Assembly: GCF_022581195.2 (NCBI RefSeq)
Contig: NC_061459.1
Coordinates: 13,082,001-13,146,000 of the forward strand
DNA from: Helicoverpa zea
Lineage: Eukaryota > Arthropoda > Insecta > Lepidoptera > Noctuidae
Direction of reading: 5' to 3'
DNA length: 64,000 nt
Below the pieces are notes generated by a model, which worked only from the letters and a program-made list of their open reading frames with translations, was not told the DNA's origin and did not search any database. Of this stretch, positions 34,402 to 46,400 are shown one piece after another (position 1 is the stretch's first letter; each line of letters begins with the position of its first letter). The translations under genes were made by a program, and so were the position numbers.

Positions 34402-36864
34402 TTACATAGGTGCGTCGTGCGGTATGGCGGCGGGGGAGGTGAGTGCGACGAGCGGCGGCGGGTGCGCAAGACACGCGATACGTAGCGGCGCCGGTGCTTT
34501 GTGAGATCGCACCTCACCGCGCTCCACCACGCCCGTCACCAGCAAGTACGCTGACGCGAACAGGGTCACTGCCTGTGAAATGTCAATCATCAATTGTACA
34601 CCAGCGTATCTAATCTTGAACTCTACCCAGTTAAATTGACGGAGGTTCACATAGAGCAACTTCTTGACTGTATATTTCAAACCAGACTACCTTAGGCCTA
34701 CGACACTGACTTCCGTGGAGTCTTAAAAATCGAAATAAATCTTGACGGTATAATAACTGTGACTATTGGCTTAACTGTATGAGGCCCTGAAGAAGGTGGA
34801 AAGAGGAATTAGGTCCTCAGCAAGGGCAACTGATAACAGAAGTCCAACAATTATTAGACGCTATGTAAACAAGGATGTTACCATGACGACGACGATGGCG
34901 GAGGAGAGCGCTGACATGGAGTTGGCGAAGTAGCGCAGTTCAGCGATGGCAGGCCGCAGACAGCCCATGCTGTACAGCGGCACCTCGCATATGTCTCCTC
35001 GCTGGAAACCAACCAAATATAAGACTTCTGTAAACTATGTATAAGACTTTTCTTTGACTTTTCTTTATAATCGCTACATAGTATAAAACAAAGTCGCTTT
35101 TTCTGTCCGCATGCAATCGATTTTCATGCGGTTTTTTTAAAGATAAGAAAGAGAAGGTTTAAATATGTACATCCATTAAAATGTGGGGAAATACTGATAT
35201 CCCGTGCGAAGACGGGGTGGGTCGCTAGTTAAAAATATTCTTGGGTGTTGGCAGAACTGTTACTTTTAGCTAGATATTTATCAGAAAATGAAATGTACGT
35301 AGGTTTGAGGTAACTACAAGTTCATATTTTACCTTCCCATTCCACACGCGGCCACAGCAGGCAGGCGGCAGTGTGCGTCGGTGCTGGTACCAGTCCGAGT
35401 ACGACTGCACGCCGCAGCATCGCAACTGGATCACAAACAGAAGCAATAAAACATATGCAATGGTCCATTATTATTTGTAGTATGACTAGCTATGACCCAA
35501 TCAATCTGAGAGATGAGAACTAGGTACATAGTTGCAACTTAAATCTCTTCAGTAGGTACTTTCTACAGAGCTGAAGCCATTTAAAGACGACCCGTCTTCT
35601 TGACATTGAACTAGCTACCTAAAGCATACCTCAAGCTGCATAGCAGCGAAGGAGCTCCTAACAGCAGGATCGAAGGCGTCGATGGCCATAGCGCGCAGCA
35701 TGCTGTTGTTGACCGCGCCGGGGTCGCGCACCGCACGCGCCAGTCCTGCGATGGACGACAACCCCACTGCCAGCATCACCATCGCCACGCTCACCAGTGC
35801 CATCAGCTGCCAACATAGTAGGATGAGAGTAGTAAATTCTCCAACTTCTTTAAGTTGTTCCCCATAGGGTTCATATTGTTTCTAAACTTTAAAATAAACC
35901 ACCTGTATTTATAACATATGGAATGCTTATAAAGACGAGTATTATTTAGATGTAAGGTGTAATTGTTTAAAGAACCTGCGAGAAAAAATCTTGATCTAAA
36001 CAAGTAATTCGCAATCAGCTTCATGAAGATATGACGAAGGATATCTCTTCGAAAGTTACCTATCATTATAAATGGATCATAGTTCTACCTATCAGCTCTG
36101 AAATAGTTCCTTACCGTAGCCGTCAAAGACAAGGACTTGACATGGTAAGGCACGACGGTGGACAGCCAGCAGGTGGGCAGGCAGAGCAGCGCCCCCCCCA
36201 GGAACAGCACGGCCGAGCTCAGCTCCACGCCCAGGTCCGACGTCCAGAAGTAGTACGACATGCGCAGCAGGCTCCATGCCACTGACCCGCCGAGGATTGC
36301 GCCGCCGCTCTATATGGATATTAGAAAATACAAACGCGCCGTATTAAGAAAATCTTCATTAATCATCATCATCATCAGCCTATCGCAGTCCACTGCTGGA
36401 CGTAGGCCTCTCCAAGTGCACGCCACTGAGATCGATTTTCGGCTTCTCGCATCCAGCTCCTGCCAGCCGTCTTGCGCAAGTCATCACTCCACCGTGCCAG
36501 AGGACATCCTACACTACGTTGTTTATCCTAAAACGTCGCTCACATACTTCACTTCTAGGTACTATTTCCTATAAACCCTAGGTATATATCCTTCTTCTAG
36601 AGCCCTCTGTGTACCAGGGCAGCGGTATTTCTTTCTCGCGATTCCAGATTGAGTAGGTACCTACCTATGTAATTTGTTTTCATCAAGTACAAATATTGTG
36701 TTTGGGTTCACATCTAATAGTTACCCTAAACCTTGTGCAAGGTAGGTCCAGTGAAGAGGGATATAATGCTTTAGAAGCAGTGAATTCATCACATTCAGTA
36801 AAAAATGTAGACTCACAAGCAGAAGACCAGCACAAGCGAACAACACCAGGCCGCTGCTTCTCAT
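34402..36864 (-). CDS. tetraspanin
   Basis: Four-pass membrane scaffold protein. Six exons join in phase 0: 36864-36817, 36309-36115, 35806-35630, 35425-35333, 35001-34882, 34572-34402, giving 267 residues, typical for the family. TM1 spans about 6-28 (starts GLVLFACAGLLL), TM2 is the AVLFLGGALLC segment in exon 2, TM3 begins LMALVSVAMVMLAVG (about 82-102), and TM4 is at the exon 5/6 junction (SSAIVVVM then AVTLFASAYLL). The large extracellular loop has the diagnostic CCG (143-145), a second CC pair (163-164) and C176 and C185, which suits disulfide pairing. An RGD triplet sits at 172-174. The C-tail is Pro/Ala-rich. Convergent with NELL and divergent from the small secreted gene at 37412. 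The subfamily is not assigned. Confidence 0.88.
35075..35231 (+). repeat. dispersed repeat fragment in a tetraspanin intron
   Basis: Contains aaagtcgctttttctgtcc and gtgcgaagacggggtgggtc followed by gctagt, matching the typical body and end of an abundant lepidopteran repeat related to that at 4379. Confidence 0.5.
36358..36520 (+). repeat. dispersed repeat (cagtccactgctgg family)
   Basis: (ATC)n followed by agcctatcgcagtccactgc and taggcctctccaagtgca. The reverse complement of its start recurs at 41093-41178 in a LIAS intron. Confidence 0.7.
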
Positions 36865-37344
36865 CCCGGTTCTATTTTTAATACTTTTTTATAATAAATA
36901 TTAAATTAATAAACGGTAATACAATTTCTATATTTATTTCTGACAAGAAAAGTCACTCAACGAATTTGAAAGCTATTTGAAAATCGATTGATTGGCGATA
37001 ATTTTATTTTTGTCGTATTTTACGAAATGAGGTGGCATAGCTTTTTAGCGTAGGACACTCAGTTTTAATTCTCGGGTCAGGTGATAGGTACCTACAGTAT
37101 AATTTCTCAGTATGAACAAATACCTAGCACTAATCGCATAATAAAAACATCAGAAAGCATGAAACTAATCAAAACTGCTTTCTGAGGAACCTGTAGACTT
37201 AAGTACCTACCTACCTACTTATCTACTAGCTGAAACCAATTATGTCTGCATATTCAATCTTTGTAACACAATTTGTGTAATTGGCTGAGTCAACAACATG
37301 TTGCTATCATGGAATTCAAATTAACGTACACGGTTGACTAAAGG

Positions 37345-37352
37345 GATAAAAG
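37345..37352 (+). promoter_or_regulatory. TATA-like box of the small secreted gene
   Basis: The sequence gataaaag lies 67 bases upstream of the ATG at 37412, leaving room for a start site near 37375 and a short 5' UTR. Judged by position only. Confidence 0.35.
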
Positions 37353-37411
37353 AAGGAAACCTATTCGTGTAAAATCTTGTCTTGCAAAAGTGAGCACTGA
37401 ACAGTCACACT

Positions 37412-38073
37412 ATGTCAATCGTATTGTTCTGTTTAGGCATGCTGTCTCTCACGGGGGGAGGCCTGGCCGAAATATGGGAGTTTGGGGTGGACGCTCCTGG
37501 CAGCATGGTAATAGACCACAGAGAAGGTGACTTCTCACTCTTCGAGAAGACCAAGGAGATCAAGCTAAAAGTAAGTGAGCGTTCATCCTGTCAGGTGCAT
37601 TTTTTTACCCTTTTGCCAGAGAACAGCCAGGACCCTCAATAACGGAAGGACCATCGTGTTTATATGTCCTGCAGTGGTTTAGGAATGACAACAAACGAAA
37701 TGGTAGCCATTATAAATAATAGGTAAAGCTAATATGTGGTGTTTATAAATCAGCATCATCAGCGTTTTTATCGTCCCATTGCTGGGCACAGGCCTCCTCT
37801 CACACACAAGTAACGAGCGTTATTCATACAAGATAACCCTTTCCTCAGGTCCCACGATGTTACGTGATGGAGTATATAAGGGTGGCAGTCCATAACCCGG
37901 TGTCAACTCCTGTGGTGAGGTATAACAAGTCGCTGCACATAGTTTCCATCGCTTACAAGGCCCTGCAGTACAGTGCTTCGAGTTATATGATTATTGCGAA
38001 AGCAGCACGCAAGCCCGGCTGCTATAAAAAAATAGACCTCGATTTAAGATATGGAGAAAAACATCCTTTATAA
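37412..38073 (+). CDS. small secreted protein, possibly MBF2-like
   Basis: Two exons, 37412-37570 and 37849-38073, join in phase 0 (donor GTAAGT, acceptor TTCCTCAG) to give 127 residues. The N-terminus has a hydrophobic signal peptide (about residues 2-18, SIVLFCLGMLSLTGGGL). The rest is a compact basic domain with three cysteines and alternating beta-like hydrophobics (SLHIVSIAY, SYMIIAKAA, KIDLDLRY). Size and pattern recall the insect MBF2-like secreted family, but I see no decisive motif, so the family call is a guess. A TATA-like gataaaag lies 67 bases before the ATG and AATAAA follows 26 bases after the stop. Confidence 0.7.
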
Positions 38074-38098
38074 GTGTTTATGTATTGAGCTATTGAGG

Positions 38099-38104
38099 AA
38101 TAAA
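38099..38104 (+). terminator. polyadenylation signal, small secreted gene
   Basis: AATAAA 26 bases after the stop codon at 38073; the 3' UTR would be very short. Confidence 0.6.
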
Positions 38105-39079
38105 TATGCGATAACATGTGGGTTCAGGTTGCTTTTGTTTATGAATATTCCTGTTGTATATTCTGAGAGTAGACTGTAGGTATGACTCCAAAAATAGACT
38201 TGTGAGATGGGTGTCGGATTGAAGATGTGCGAGTCGACGACCTTAAATGAAACAGGGATCCTGTGAAAATACTTATCTTTCTTATTGTGACAATAGGGTA
38301 ATAGGTACCATACCTTTGGGTAATACCATAACTAATATATTTTGTAATACTCTAAATTGAAAAGATAATTTCAGTAAATCTCTTCATAGTCGTTTGTATT
38401 AAAAAATTCCGTTACTACCATTGGTTACCTATTTCAAAAGTATATAGGTCAAAAGTACCTAACAGATTAATGGTTACCAACTGACGAAATATATATTAAA
38501 TAAGAAGAAAACTTATTAAACAATTGATATAATTGATTTATGAACAAGTAACAAAAACAAAAAGCAAGTTTCATAATAAATAGCTTTGAGTGATTTACTA
38601 GCGACATACAGATCCATTATATACATTACAATATTCTACAACATTAGGTGCACAACGCAGTGGTCTAAACGTTAATTAAAAAACTCGCAATAGTTAAATC
38701 GCTTTTAATAATATTTTGATTTGATAAAAAGCAATATTATTACAAATCAGCAGTTTAAAACCAGTTGATTTTCAGCTCGGTTTTTCTGCGACAATTTGTC
38801 GTGTTTTAAAAACCGTCTTATTTACTTCATTGTCTTCATTGGTCAATCATATAATGTGTTTAGTCAACATAAAGTCGTCAATTTTGCATTGCTATTTTAA
38901 CGACTACAGATTCCTTTTAGCTGATATTAAAACTGGTTGTTAATCAACCTTATCAACAAAAGCATTAATTGTTATTACTATCTACAATCAGCAAAAACAT
39001 GACTTTGTGCATGTAAGACAGAATTGAATCCTGAGTCAGGTGAAACTGAAAATTGCACTCTAAAGTTAAGACGAAAAGG
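38105..39079. other. intergenic, nothing recognised
   Basis: AT-rich gap between the small secreted gene and the 3' end of LIAS. No ORF, repeat or RNA gene recognised. Confidence 0.6.
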
Positions 39080-39085
39080 TTTATT
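39080..39085 (-). terminator. polyadenylation signal, lipoyl synthase
   Basis: TTTATT on the plus strand, which is AATAAA on the minus strand, about 100 bases after the LIAS stop codon. Confidence 0.5.
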
Positions 39086-39183
39086 AACGCTACACCACTG
39101 CTGAACACCACTTCTAAAATCGTCTAAAAATACAAAACTAGCTTTTTATCACAACTCTTCGGGTCTTTGTACTAATCTTCGGG

Positions 39184-42100
39184 TCAGATGCTTTTAGCCT
39201 TCCTGTCTTTCAGTAGGCTGGTGATGAAGAACTCCCCTGCCCTGTATGAGGACCTGACGAGAGGTCCACTGGCTGTGTAGAGGAACCCGAGCTCGTTGCC
39301 TCGGTCCTCCCAATGTTTGAACTTGGCCGGAGTGACGTATTCAAAGACTTTGAGGTGACGTTTGGTGGGCTGCATGTATTGGCCTAGAGTGAGGCAGTCG
39401 ACGCCGGCTTCGCGGAGATCTGTGAAAGTTGTATTTTGCAGTTAAGTAGATGAGGATTTGAAATTGCATCTCAAACGTATCGATCATGAAATGACACAAT
39501 TTTCCATTTGATATGCAATAAAAGTGTACTATTATCAATAAAGAGGAGAGTATGGATAGTGGTAAATAAGCATTGGTCCCAACCCCTAACCAACGTTGGT
39601 GCATATTGCATGAGTAAATAAACAATATACATAATACTAAAAAAGTAACTGACCTCGCATGGTCTGTTCCACTTGCTCATCGGTTTCGCCAAGTCCCAAC
39701 ATGATGGAGGACTTGGTGATCAAGTCAGGATTTACTTCTTTGGCCGTCTGCAATACTTTTAGGGTCTGGCGGTACCTGATAAGTAAATGGAATATTACAA
39801 GTTACTGTTGAGGCAAATAATATTTACTTAATTATCTTTTTACCAGTTTCCCGTTTCAGCTTTTTAAACATATTGTATACGGGTTGAAAACCCTCATCGC
39901 TTTAGTGATACAGTTTATCATACTTGTGCACAGGCTAGTTCTTGGTTAACAACTCGTATAAAATAAAAATGTAAAAGTAAAAAGTGCATGAACATCAACA
40001 TGGAAAAAAAATCATGGCGTTGTCTCTAATTATGACGTCCTATTTACAGAAAGCTATATAATGACATTTGAGTAAATGTAACAGCAATCGAAGCATCAAT
40101 TCAGTCTCCTAAGCCTGAACATATTATTACATAATATCCAAAGACATACCCAGCCCTAGGATCTCTGACGAATGGCGTGAGTCGCTCGACAGTCTCGATG
40201 TTGTGCGCGAACACGTCGAGCCCGCAGTTCGCTATCGTTGCTATGCACTCGCGGTTCGCTCTGAAGTCCGGCACCAAGCATTCTACTAGAATCTCCTTGT
40301 TCCTGATGAAGATACGTATCAAAAGTCAGCACTCATAAAGTCACACAATAATACATTCAAGAATTATTACAGATGGCAAAAGAAGTCAGAAGGCAAATAA
40401 ATTCTTATATTTATTAAACTAGGAAAGAAGCACATGTAACACATTTATATTTTTACTTACTGTCTTTTGATTTCTCGAACTGTTTCAGCAAAATGTGCTG
40501 AACCACCATCAGGTAAATCTGCAAAGATAAACATAGATTCATATTATAATTAGTCGAAAAAAATCCCATTTCTTGGCCATTTCGTGGATTATACTTTTAC
40601 ATTTCCTGGTACTCAAGTGAAATAAATGAAATAGGTATTAAAGAACTAGAAAGATCACACTTATAATAAAGGCAAAAGTTTGTCCCTTCTTCACGTGCAT
40701 CTGACAGAACGGATTTTGAGGAAACGGGTGAAACACCAGGCGGAACTTAGCGGAATAACAAAAGAAGTTATTATAACTTACCATCTCTATCGACGGAGGT
40801 GAGCACGATATACCCGAGCCCCCACTGGTTGATAGCTCGCGCGGTGTTGCGCGGCTCCTCCGGGTCCAGGGGCGGAGGCCGCCGCGACGTCTTCACCGAG
40901 CAGAACATGCAGCCGCGAGTGCATGTGTCTCCCATTAGCTGGGGGGATAAATATACATTGTTTGTTGGGTACTTGGAGAGCTGAATGTAGTGTCTATCTT
41001 AGGCTAACAGGTCAGGGTCTGCGGTATTGTTAAAAATAGTTACAGCAGCTGTGGTTGTAAAGGGCTTGAGCAGGAACATCGATCATAACATCGAAATCGA
41101 TCTCAGTGGTGTGCACTTGGAGAGGCCTATGTCCAGCAGTGGACTGCGATAGGCTGATGATGATGATGATAATGATGAGCAGGAACATGGTAGGTTTTAG
41201 TCAGTGAGGGTTTGCCATTCATACAGCCTGAGTGGCAGATGCTCACAGTGGGAGCTGTTTGATGATTTTCCACCAAAAATAAGAGCTTCTCAGGTAAATT
41301 TATGTAGTAATTTATGTAGATAAGTAAGAGCTGCAGAGCTATCTAATTCCCATTTGCACCTACAATCTCAAATGAGTGAATTCATTGTTGATGAAAAATT
41401 GTTGGAATACCAAAGCCTTTAGGCTTTTACCACTTACTAGAATTGTAGTCATGTTCGTTTGTAATATTGACATAACTCACCATGATAGTAGCAGTAGAAG
41501 TGCCATGCTTGCCTCCACTCCAGCACTCTCCGATGTTAGGACAGCGAGCCTCTTCACACACGGTGCTGAGTTTCAACTCTCTCAGTTGTTTCTTTACTTC
41601 ACTGAATTTTGCTCCTGCAACAACATAACGTAACCATGAACTCTGTCATTTACAATATGAAAATGTGTTAGTATGTCAATCTCGGAAACCGCTCAATTTA
41701 AAAAATCGTTAAGTGGCAGAGTCCATTTATAGAGGAAGGCTACAAGCAACTCTTTACCAGAGTATTTCTCATGGGATGGGGGTTTTATAATACTGCAAAT
41801 ATGAGATAAGAGCCTCAAGCAGATGGTTACAAATATTGTTTAACAATGATAACAAAAATCATTAATTAAGCTATTGGTGTATTCAATGTTTGTTTGGAGA
41901 TAAAAACAGTGATGTAAATTAATACTAGAATGGCTAGTGAATACTGATAATGATGTGTAGCTGTGTAATGATGTAGTGTTAATTCAATATTTTAAACTTG
42001 TAATTAAAATTTGTCATGTTTCATGGTGCAAATGTTTGTTGGGTACGCTTTCCCCTACTCTTATCAATTTAGAAGTTAGCAATGGATTAATAACTAGTTT

Positions 42101-42689
42101 TTAAGAATGTTTGTTTCAAGTATATTTTGAGAAGATATGAATATAACACATGAAACTGCAGGCAAATAGTAAATAAGTTTGTTTACCAGTAGGTATGGTA
42201 GTCTTCAACCAGGGAGGTAATCTGAGTCGTTCAGCCTCTCCCTTTTCCCTCTTCAGCTTGCCCTCATAATCTTCCCAGTCTTTCGGGCGGTCTTCTGACA
42301 CGAAATCGGCGAAACTGGGACCATCACGTATTTTCTCTCGAATGGCATCTAGTTTACTTGTATGTTTACATCTTTGAAACTGAAAAACAAAATCGAATAA
42401 TTCTTAAAGCTTTTCAAAACAAGGTTTTCAGCCAAATAATGCGCACAACTTTTTTTTTTCGAAGGAGGAAAATACTCAAGTTTTCAGTTAATTCTTTGTC
42501 ACTTAACATTTCTACCATTAACTGCAAGCCCCAGTAAAGCAGACCTAGTGTAAACCGAGTTTCAATTAGTTATTTCATGACATTTTATCACTTGTTATGA
42601 GAATGTTATTTTGATGTCATTGAGGTTATTTTAATACTTACGTCACGACTTGTACAAATAACAGAAGATCTTAATTTGTTACGAAACAT
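39184..42689 (-). CDS. LIAS: lipoyl synthase, mitochondrial
   Basis: Radical-SAM enzyme that inserts two sulfurs into octanoyl groups on mitochondrial lipoyl-domain proteins (pyruvate and 2-oxoglutarate dehydrogenases, glycine cleavage H protein). Eight exons join in phase: 42689-42642, 42379-42187, 41614-41481, 40938-40782, 40518-40461, 40302-40150, 39775-39654, 39419-39184, giving 366 residues against about 370 for animal LIAS. The N-terminus (MFRNKLRSSVICTSR) is basic and acid-free, like a transit peptide. The auxiliary cluster cysteines are C100, C105 and C111 in CEEARCPNIGECW. The SAM-cluster motif CTRGCMFC gives C131, C135 and C138. The closing RSSY (about 344-347) supplies the conserved serine ligand. 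No catalytic residue appears missing. It diverges from the zinc-finger gene across 733 bases. Confidence 0.97.
41093..41178 (-). repeat. dispersed repeat (cagtccactgctgg family), inverted copy
   Basis: Reverse complement of the start of 36358-36520, ending in (ATG)n, within the LIAS intron 40939-41480. Confidence 0.7.
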
Positions 42690-43422
42690 TGTAGCAGGCA
42701 CAAATAGAATCAATTAAAATTTTCGTAAAACATAAACAGCAATTCGTTCTAAATCAATAATTTCGTTAACTTTTCATTCAGTTTTACTCCGCACAATAAC
42801 AATCTGAATGTCGCATTCTGTCAATATTGACGTGTTATTTTGACAGTGACATACACATGCCATGAATAGTGACGCCCGTTACTATGGTATGGCCAAATCC
42901 TTTTCAAAAAAGAAACACTTTCGCCGTACCTTCGTTAGGATTCTAAGTTATTATAATATGGCAAGTTATTCACTAGTTAAAAGTTAATTAGCTATTAATT
43001 AATGATAATATTAGCTTCAAATAGAACTGACAATAAATTGCGTTTTGATTTTGCAAGTAAATCCCTAATCAACTTATTACAAAAGTTTCACAACACTATG
43101 CATCACGGTAAAAAAGTCTAGCTAGGGTAGGGCTTTGTTTGTAAAGTGGAAATTAAATGTAAAAAGAAACTTTTAGAGCTATTGTAGAGTAGTTAAAAAT
43201 GTGATAGTGTAATGTTGATTTGATATAAGTTACTTAATATATTATAGAATATTTAGATTAATTATTGTAAATACAAAACTAAATAAATAATTGGTGACCT
43301 TGAGCGTAAGCAATACAGCTGTCAGATAACCTAACCACAATTTTTGTAAACGAAAGATGAAAATACGAGTTTCTATTGTGAAGTGTTATTTTATGCAGCG
43401 TAAATAAATATCCTTTGTAACA
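42690..43422. promoter_or_regulatory. shared divergent promoter region of LIAS and the zinc-finger gene
   Basis: A 733-base AT-rich gap between two head-to-head start codons. No clear TATA box at a fitting distance on either side and no repeat recognised. Both 5' UTRs and promoters must lie here unless there are unseen noncoding exons. Confidence 0.55.
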
Positions 43423-46400
43423 ATGGATGAAACCGTCACACACTACATAACTTCCCACCCAGCTGATGAGGTAAAACCATTAAATTTTGTAATTGACTAT
43501 GTACCTATCTAATTACGAATTAGTTTTATATGTAGTTAATCGATTATAGTGATTTGTGTATTCAATTGTTATTGCATTAAGTTTCAAAGACCCGAAAACT
43601 TAATTTCAATGATACCTGGTTAATATTCTTGAACACTTTAAATTAAATAAATTTACACTAAATTGCAGAGAATAAATTACACTTAAATATTTTTTACACC
43701 ACCTACGGACCTATGTTCTGTGCCTACTGATTTAGATTTACAATATGAAGCTCACAACATCTCTTATGTCAAGAGAATAGATCTAGAGAGAGTATTATAT
43801 CTCTAAAGGATCTTATATCTTTCTTTCCAGGCGGTACATGTGGACGGAAATGCCTTGGCCCTCAATGTGCAGGATGATGGAGGCGGCAGGGTGGCCATCA
43901 TGCACTCCCAGACATTCTCCACCTCACTCTGCAGGTATACATACTCTTTACTGTACATAGTAGCAAGTTGTAATAAAATCCAGAACTGAACACAACATGA
44001 TTTCCTTTGCCCACCCAAGAGAAGACTGGTTTTGTAAACGATTTGGGAGTATTTTTAATGCAGATCATAAGTATTCAAGCCTATTTCATATTTCTAGAGA
44101 CTGTACAACTTTCCATTAGTTTTCCCTGAGTGTATTTATATCTGCAGTTAGTAAATAAACACTATTCTTCCCCAGACAAGTATCAGTGGGAGACCAAGTG
44201 GCTGAGGGTCAATGGGGGGAAGAGCTGATGGATCCAGAAGGCAGGCTGGCAGCTCTCATGGCACACATCACCTCCCAACAGTCGAGGGGACAGCCTCAGA
44301 TGCACCATAAGGTATACAAAACATAGTTGAAATAATTGGATGATTTTTTAGAGTAAAGAGGTTTATTTTGCTATGTTTTGTCTATGGAACAACTGTTAAT
44401 AAATTCTTGAATGATGAACGTCTGGGCTAATATTTATGTGCATTGAACATGAGACTATTTCAATTTAATTGATTCAGAAGGTTGACCTTACATTCATAAT
44501 ATCAGCAAGGTACTTAAAAATCCCTTATTTCTATGAGATATTTGCATAATGCAGGTAATCTTATCTAATCCATTTTCAGATTCATACAGTAAGGGGTGAT
44601 GTGGATAGCTCTATAATCCTGGATAGCTCCATGAGGCTATTCCATGGCCCACCAATGGTAAGCAAGAATTTTGATTGTCACAACACAAGTAATACTAGTT
44701 TTTATGACTATTTCTAGCACTGATTCTATCAATTTTTATTTACCTTTTTCTGTTTTTTTTTTTTTTTTTTTTTATTTTTATTTATCATCCAGTACTTTTT
44801 CAGTAGAACAGTTCAACTCATCTTACTGGCACAAGATAGATGTGTCAATTACCACAATTATTTTGAGTAATCTTTACATTGTAGAACCCATTATAGTTAT
44901 CTGTACCTAATATCATAAAACTGAAGAGTTGGTTAGCTTAAATGTAACTCAGGAACTACTTTCTCTATTAAAAAACTTATTTTAGTGCTAGATAGCCCTT
45001 TTATCGAGGAAGTATAAAAATATTCACAAATAGTCTTATAGTTTTAAGTTGCACATCAAAAATGAATTAAGATTAGTTTTGTAGCTGTTTCTACATATAA
45101 AGGTACAGTTCCGACTCGAGCGACTGTCACCAGCCTCTTGGATTCTCAGCTTGTCGCTTGTGGTGGTTTGGTGTTTCCTTTCTAAAGTGAGTATACTATT
45201 CCCAGGACCAGTCACAAGATGCCATAGTGGTAGACATAGGCCACCTGCCTCCTCTGCCTCCCTTGCAGGACATGAAACGGTGTCCCGAAACTGATTGGTT
45301 CAGTAATAAGGCCAAACTACAACTTAAAGTAAGTTAACTGTTAAGAATCACATTCGCGGACAGAGCGGCTATCTCATGCGGAATATTTACACGCATTCCG
45401 TGCTTTACATATCATTAGGATAGAATAGTAACCTATAGCCTCCCTCGATAAATTGGAATTTCGAATCAGTACAGTAGTTCCTGAGGATATCGCGTTCAAA
45501 CCAACTCTTCAGCTTTATAATATTAGTATAAATTGTCCGATGTTCTTGATTCACATAACGCAAAGATCCATTTTATCTTTCGTTTATATCTTTGAAAAAT
45601 ACAATAAGGTATTACGAATTTTTACTCCGCGTTTTACAGATTTTCCTAATTTATGCCATTTCGTCCATTCCCCTTGCATCTTTAACATCACCTTCTTAAA
45701 GAACTTCGTACTTCATATATTGTAATTTGTAATCAATTTTATCTCCTAACAGGACGACTCGTCTATGGTGGAGTCAGACGGGCCAGTACTAGAATTAGGT
45801 CCGGGAGCATCGCCGGCGCAGCACAAACATCAGAGCAAGAAGAGTTTGCCGCACAAGAAGAGAATATCTAGGAAGTTGAAGAAGAATAACGGCAATAGTA
45901 CTCCTGAGCAGGTTAGTTTAATATGTCTTAATTTTTCAACATCTTGCCTTAGTCTTTTTTCAACTATGTTGGAGTCGGCTTCCGGTCTCAGCGGATGCAC
46001 CCGAGTAATAATTACCCCCTTGATAAGAATCTGGTTGCCAGTTTTTCTGGCGTCGGACCACCTGTAACGATGTTAAAATGATAGCCGCGGTCTACCAATT
46101 TAACGTGCCTTTCGAAAAAACTGAATGTATGTACAACTATACATATTAGTAAAAGAAGCGTGTAGTAGGTACATAAAGGTATATAATATACATTTATAGC
46201 AATACACGTGTATTGTAACTAAAGATGCAAACACCTTATTAGTGAAACGTGATAACGAAGCGACTAGTAATTAGGAAACAATGCTAATAGATATAGTTAT
46301 CGATGACCTATATGACAATGTACCTAAGTGTAGACTTGTGTGGTAAACATTTATGTACGATTTTTGTTAGGTAAAAATTTGTATCGTTATGAGACCAAAC

